The notes under the pieces: generated by a model
Database searches by the model: none
What the model saw: only the letters and a program-made list of their open reading frames with translations
Told to the model about the DNA's origin: nothing
Translations under genes and position numbers: made by a program
Part shown: positions 6,342 through 9,550 of the stretch, piece by piece
Position numbering within the stretch: the stretch's first letter is position 1
Layout: each line of letters starts with the position of its first letter
NCBI GenBank assembly: GCA_002730485.1
Contig: PCAH01000143.1
Location: 1 to 9,550, forward strand
DNA from: Dehalococcoidia bacterium
GTDB taxonomy: Bacteria; Chloroflexota; Dehalococcoidia; UBA3495
DNA length: 9,550 nt
Reading direction: 5' to 3'

Positions 6342-7514
6342 CTAGTCGCGGGTTCCGAATAGGGCTACGGAGCAGGTGAACGACCCGGGACGGCCGCCTA
6401 GGTTGTGGGTCAAACCTAGGGTTGGGTCTTTCAGTTGGCGGCCACCTGCCTTGCCCTGGAGTTGCTTGTAGACCTCGTAGATCATGCGTATACCGCTGGC
6501 TCCGATGGGATGGCCGAAGCACTTCAGGCCGCCATCGGTATTCACTGGAACCTCTCCCTCCAGGGTGAAAGTCCCGGCGGCAACATCTTCGCTGGCCCGA
6601 CCTTTGGGGCTGAACCCCAGGTCCTCATAGATGATCAGTTCGGTGATGGTAAAGCAGTCATGGACCATTGCCATGTCGATCTCTTTGCGCGGGTCGGTCA
6701 CCCCTGCTTCCTGGTAGGCAGCCTGACTGGCCCGCACGGTCTCTGGGAAATGGGTGAAATCCCAGTCGTTCCGCATGATGCCGTAAGCGCCCACTGATAG
6801 GCCGAGACCCTTGACCAATACATAGTCGTCGCGGAAAGTCTTGGCGATCGCTGGGGTGGTGATGATCGCTGCGGCTGCCCCGTCTGAAACCCCGCAGCAG
6901 TCGAACAACCCCAGCGGCCAGGCAACCATGGGGGCGTTGGCAACCTGCTCAACGCTAACCTCCCGCTGGAAGTGGGCCTTGGGGCTCATTGTTCCGTTAT
7001 GGTGGTTCTTTGAGGCAATCTGGGCCAGGGTCATCTTGCCGTCTTCATAGGAGATGCCATGCTCATGGAAATAACGGGTGGCGGCTAGGGCAAACTGGGA
7101 CGGCGGCGGCACAGGCGGGTTCACATCGGCGCCAGCGGGTTCGGCCACAGCGAGTCCGGAAAACCCTGAGTCCTTAAGCTTTTCCACCCCCACGGCCAGG
7201 ACGATGTCGTAGATACCAGCGGCCACGGCGTAGCAGGCGTTACGAAAGGCGTCGGTTGCGGTGGCGCAGGCGTTTTCCACCCGGGTGATGGGAATGTAGT
7301 CGAGCTTGAGGGCGGCAGCCAGGGGTTGTCCGGTGCGGAAGGAGCCAACGGTGCCCAACCAGGCAGCTTGGACGTCTTTGCCTTCGATACCGGCGTCCTC
7401 AAATGCTTCATAGGCTGCCTCGACGATCAAATCTGAGGAACTTGAGTCCCACCGCTCGCCAAACTTGCTGCAACCCATGCCAATGACGGCAACCCTGTCT
7501 TTTATCCCGCTCAT
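6342..7514 (-). CDS. SCP2-type thiolase family protein (acyl-CoA acetyltransferase-like)
   Basis: Condensing or cleaving enzyme acting on CoA thioesters in the cytoplasm. The fold signature is clear: VAVIGMGCSKFG at the start, the nucleophile region VENACATATDAF (Cys83), VHDCFTITELIIYEDLG (His285, in place of the NEAF of classical thiolases) and DGGLKCFGHPIGASG (His335). The classical C-terminal CxG cysteine is absent (NLGGRPGS), as is normal in the SCP-x/archaeal thiolase subgroup. Length of 390 residues is full. AGGAG sits six bases before the ATG. It follows the HMG-CoA-synthase-like gene by 58 bases on the same strand, the pairing seen in archaeal acetoacetyl-CoA thiolase/HMG-CoA synthase complexes. 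It could instead be a beta-keto thiolase of a degradation pathway or, less likely since Cys83 is kept, a thiolase-fold retro-aldolase working with a DUF35 partner. Confidence 0.9.
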   Translation of the reverse strand: MSGIKDRVAVIGMGCSKFGERWDSSSSDLIVEAAYEAFEDAGIEGKDVQAAWLGTVGSFRTGQPLAAALKLDYIPITRVENACATATDAFRNACYAVAAGIYDIVLAVGVEKLKDSGFSGLAVAEPAGADVNPPVPPPSQFALAATRYFHEHGISYEDGKMTLAQIASKNHHNGTMSPKAHFQREVSVEQVANAPMVAWPLGLFDCCGVSDGAAAAIITTPAIAKTFRDDYVLVKGLGLSVGAYGIMRNDWDFTHFPETVRASQAAYQEAGVTDPRKEIDMAMVHDCFTITELIIYEDLGFSPKGRASEDVAAGTFTLEGEVPVNTDGGLKCFGHPIGASGIRMIYEVYKQLQGKAGGRQLKDPTLGLTHNLGGRPGSFTCSVALFGTRD

Positions 7515-7572
7515 GACGCTCTCCTGCTCGCTATCGCCTTAGTCAGTTAGTCTAGATTATATCGCCAAGAAC

Positions 7573-8985
7573 CTACTTGGCTTGCCGCCTTGGAATCGCC
7601 TTCCAGTAATAATTATGTATTCCGTTCACAACCCGGAGCTTTCGGAAGCTCATCTCGACTTCCATGCCGATCTGAACCTCGTCGACTTCGCGGTCGGTCA
7701 TCATACAGAGGGTACGTCCGCCCGGTTCGAAGTCCACGACAACTATTGCTAGGGGTGTATCCACCGTACCGGCCAGGTAGTCCAGTGAATAGGTGAATAC
7801 GGTGCCGGGTTGGTCGCTCAGGCGGATAGGTGTTGAGTCGTCCATGGTCTGACACTCGACACAGACCCGCTGAGCTGGGTATTGAATGTATCCGCACTGG
7901 TTGCAGGTGGCGCCGTGAAACCGGATGTTCTGCTCGCTCTCCCGCCACATGGCCGTGACCGACGGGGACTGGGCCTGTGGTCTTCTGGACGAGGAATCGG
8001 TCAGCCAGACGTCCCGCCACTTGGCGTAGGTCTCGTAGTTGTCTAGAACTTGGCCCGATTCCAAATAACCGGAGACTCCCATTCCGTGACCTGCTTCTTT
8101 TATATGAGAGGTGGTTCGGAAACCGAGAACATCGCTGCCATCGCCGTAGGACACAGTCAACAGCAATTGGTCTGGGGTGCCATCTTCCAGCGCTGCCGAC
8201 AGCAGCATTAGTGGGAAAGCTGCGCCCGTGTTGCCCATCCGACCAAATAGTGGGTCTTGGACTTGTTCCGGTTGGAAACCTAGTTGTCGTGCCAGTTGCA
8301 CATGCCGTCGGGCGTCCGGTGAGTAGAGGGCAAGTTTGCCGACATCCTTCGTTTGCAGGCTTTCTTTCTCCAGGAACCCGGTGACGGCCTCACCGAGGAT
8401 TCGTTCCAGACCTTCTTCGATGGCAAATCGGTCTTCCCAGGAACGGACGAACGGATCACCGGCGCTGCGCCAGGTGTCCATCATGTTTTCGGTGATGGTG
8501 TGGGAGCCCGCCTGCTCGGCAACGACCGATTCGTTGGAGATGATGAAAGCCGCAGCACCGTCCCCTGAGTTGCGTTCTGCTTCGCCTTTGGGCGCTCCCT
8601 GGCGGCTGTCACTGGCGATCACCAGCATATTTTTGGCCGAGCCGGCGGTTACTGAGTCCAGGGCTGATTTCAGGGCGGTGGTACCGGCACGGAGCACGTC
8701 GGTGATGTCAGCGGTGAAGATGTCCCGGCGGAGATCCAATGCAGTGGCGATAATAGAGGCGCACTGTTTCTCGGCGTATGGCGGGGTGGTTGTGGCGAAC
8801 AGTAGACCGTCAATGGTGTCCCGGTCTCGTCCGTTCAGGCAATCGATTCCGGCTGCCACTGCCATGCTGACGCTGTCTTCATCAAAATTGGCGACGGAGC
8901 GTTGGCCGGAAGACTCCCAGCCCGCGGATTCGGCGCCCAGCCGATATCTGGGGACGTAGCCCCCAAAGGATGAGATTCCTGCCAA
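7573..8985 (-). CDS. HMG-CoA-synthase-like protein fused to a zinc-ribbon/OB-fold (DUF35) domain
   Basis: A two-part protein of 470 residues. About 1-330 is a thiolase-fold domain of the HMG-CoA synthase type: GYVPRYRLG (9-17), DITDVLRAGTTALKSA (about 93-108), SGDGAAAFI (140-148), MGNTGAAFPL (250-259) and SYGDGSDVLGF (279-289). About 345-465 is a DUF35 module: zinc ribbon Cys361, 364, 375, 378, then an OB fold (PGTVFTYSLDYLAGTVDTPLAIV onward in short blocks). The positions expected to hold the synthase nucleophile Cys and the HxPN His read Leu98 and Tyr221 (YSPD), so ordinary HMG-CoA synthase activity is doubtful. The start is TTG at 8985, with AGAAGG six bases upstream (8992-8997) and a GISSFGGYVPRYRL beginning that matches family N-termini. 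It is first in a two-gene unit with the thiolase; DUF35 proteins bind thiolase partners and channel CoA substrates, which suggests a heteromeric complex. The exact reaction is unknown. Confidence 0.87.
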   Translation of the reverse strand: MAGISSFGGYVPRYRLGAESAGWESSGQRSVANFDEDSVSMAVAAGIDCLNGRDRDTIDGLLFATTTPPYAEKQCASIIATALDLRRDIFTADITDVLRAGTTALKSALDSVTAGSAKNMLVIASDSRQGAPKGEAERNSGDGAAAFIISNESVVAEQAGSHTITENMMDTWRSAGDPFVRSWEDRFAIEEGLERILGEAVTGFLEKESLQTKDVGKLALYSPDARRHVQLARQLGFQPEQVQDPLFGRMGNTGAAFPLMLLSAALEDGTPDQLLLTVSYGDGSDVLGFRTTSHIKEAGHGMGVSGYLESGQVLDNYETYAKWRDVWLTDSSSRRPQAQSPSVTAMWRESEQNIRFHGATCNQCGYIQYPAQRVCVECQTMDDSTPIRLSDQPGTVFTYSLDYLAGTVDTPLAIVVVDFEPGGRTLCMMTDREVDEVQIGMEVEMSFRKLRVVNGIHNYYWKAIPRRQAK

Positions 8986-9004
8986 CTTACACCTTCTTGT
9001 GACA

Positions 9005-9020
9005 GCCCGAGATGTCGGGC
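9005..9020. repeat. Palindrome in the leader of the acyl-CoA unit
   Basis: GCCCGA-GATG-TCGGGC is a perfect inverted repeat of 6-base arms with a 4-base centre. It continues with two further matching pairs (AC at 9002-9003 with GT at 9022-9023) after one mismatch. It lies just downstream of the predicted transcript start and about 20 bases before the TTG start codon. Its position suits a repressor operator or a leader hairpin limiting ribosome access; a terminator is unlikely because no T-run follows on either strand. Confidence 0.45.
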
Positions 9021-9039
9021 CGTACTCCCATATTTTGCC

Positions 9040-9069
9040 ATGCTAGCAGTTTGCTGAAATTAGTGTCAA
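9040..9069 (-). promoter_or_regulatory. Sigma70-type promoter for the HMGCS-like/thiolase unit
   Basis: On the minus strand, a perfect TTGACA (9069-9064) is followed after 18 bases by TAGCAT (9045-9040), which is preceded by TG one base upstream (extended -10 form TGCTAGCAT). This gives a transcript start near 9033 and a leader of about 48 bases containing the palindrome at 9005-9020. Confidence 0.6.
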
Positions 9070-9139
9070 CGTGCCTGGCGATAGCGGACTGGTGGGGGCA
9101 TAACGACGGGCGGCTGGAGTCTGGGCCGCGCATGCCCTA

Positions 9140-9148
9140 TGGTACAAT
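9140..9148 (+). promoter_or_regulatory. Possible extended -10 promoter of the S41 protease gene
   Basis: TGGTACAAT matches the extended -10 form TGnTAnAAT. No good -35 hexamer lies 17-18 bases upstream, which is tolerated in extended -10 promoters. The predicted transcript would start near 9155 and carry an approximately 80-base leader to the start codon. It is back-to-back with the acyl-CoA unit promoter at 9040-9069. Confidence 0.45.
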
Positions 9149-9233
9149 TTAAACCTGCAATGTGAATGCCTCGGTGCCTCGGCTCTCTCTTTATCGGTGA
9201 GCGGGTTTCCCCCCGTGGCAGGAGTGAACACCC

Positions 9234-9550
9234 GTGATCAGGACGCCCATGTTCCGCCGATTCCTATCCATTACCAGTCTGTCTGCGGCTACTCTGGCGA
9301 TAATCCTGTTGGTGGTTGTTGCCTGCAACGGTAACGGTAACTCCCAGCCCACTGCGCAGGAGATCGAGGGACTTCCCCCTGAGTTTGGACGCCTCAGTCA
9401 GGTTTGGGACCTTCTGAATAAAGAGCAGATCGACGGCGCAGAACTGGACCCCAAGACCATCAGCGACGGCGCGATTCGCGGTATGCTGACTGCCTTAGGC
9501 GATCCCTATGCCGGGTTCTTGGACCAGGAACAATACTCCCTGGAGAGAGA
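9234..9550 (+). CDS. C-terminal-processing (S41 family) protease, lipoprotein, N-terminal part
   Basis: Partial gene, cut by the window end; about 105 codons are visible. From the GTG at 9234, the product has a short basic head (MIRTPMFRRF), a hydrophobic segment and a lipobox VVAC with Cys31 as the predicted lipid-modified residue. A Gly/Asn/Ser/Gln-rich spacer follows. Then comes FGRLSQVWDLL and DGAIRGMLTALGDPYAGFLD, the well-known N-terminal helical segment of CtpA-type S41 peptidases before the PDZ and Ser-Lys catalytic domains, which would lie beyond the window. AGGAG (9220-9224) stands nine bases before the GTG; an ATG at 9249 with AGGA five bases upstream is an alternative start, five codons shorter. 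The expected role is trimming or degrading exported proteins at the outer face of the cytoplasmic membrane. Divergent from the acyl-CoA unit. Confidence 0.78.
   Translation, partial: MIRTPMFRRFLSITSLSAATLAIILLVVVACNGNGNSQPTAQEIEGLPPEFGRLSQVWDLLNKEQIDGAELDPKTISDGAIRGMLTALGDPYAGFLDQEQYSLER

Noticed and set aside
8336..8959. Plus-strand open frame of about 207 codons opposite the HMGCS-like gene
   Set aside because: Long for a shadow, but entirely antisense to a well-supported coding region; Arg/Ser/Ala-rich composition is what antisense of a GC-rich gene gives.

Overview
The window looks like a chromosomal segment from a bacterium of moderate to fairly high GC. A Chloroflexota lineage (Dehalococcoidia/SAR202-like) is my best guess. 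That rests on family mix only: a D-amino-acid-oxidase-like flavoprotein next to an imidazolonepropionase-like amidohydrolase, an SCP2-type thiolase next to an HMG-CoA-synthase-like protein with a DUF35 tail, and a lipoprotein-type S41 protease. No rRNA or other phylogenetic marker is present, so the placement is inference. I see no tRNA, CRISPR array, insertion sequence or attachment site.

Layout. (1) Positions 10-2468, minus strand: a two-gene unit. A FAD-dependent oxidoreductase is followed 50 bases later by a metal-dependent amidohydrolase. A near-consensus promoter at 2516-2544 drives it, surrounded by four CCAAT/ATTGG half-sites. (2) Positions 2558-4632, minus strand: a complete minC-minD-minE division-site operon with overlapping genes. 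It closes with a strong intrinsic terminator, which separates it from the unit downstream. (3) Positions 4633-5188: a 556-base AT-rich gap between divergent genes, with a possible min promoter and a spaced inverted repeat. (4) Positions 5189-6253, plus strand: one membrane-anchored protein built from phage-tail-fibre/adhesin-type stalk modules, with four C-x16/17-C units. Its base composition differs from its neighbours. (5) Positions 6342-8985, minus strand: a two-gene acyl-CoA unit, HMG-CoA-synthase-like/DUF35 fusion followed by an SCP2-type thiolase, with a TTGACA-type promoter and a palindrome in its leader. (6) From 9234, plus strand: the N-terminal part of a C-terminal-processing (S41) protease made as a lipoprotein, divergent from the acyl-CoA unit and cut by the window end.

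How the genes may work together. MinC, MinD and MinE form the usual oscillator that keeps FtsZ rings away from the poles. The flavoprotein and amidohydrolase are probably steps in breakdown of a nitrogenous compound, substrate unknown. The thiolase and its partner resemble the archaeal thiolase/DUF35/HMG-CoA-synthase complex with DUF35 fused to the synthase-like subunit. That subunit appears to lack the synthase Cys and His, so it may act as a scaffold or do different chemistry. The most unusual items are this degenerate synthase-like subunit and the stalk-like surface protein.
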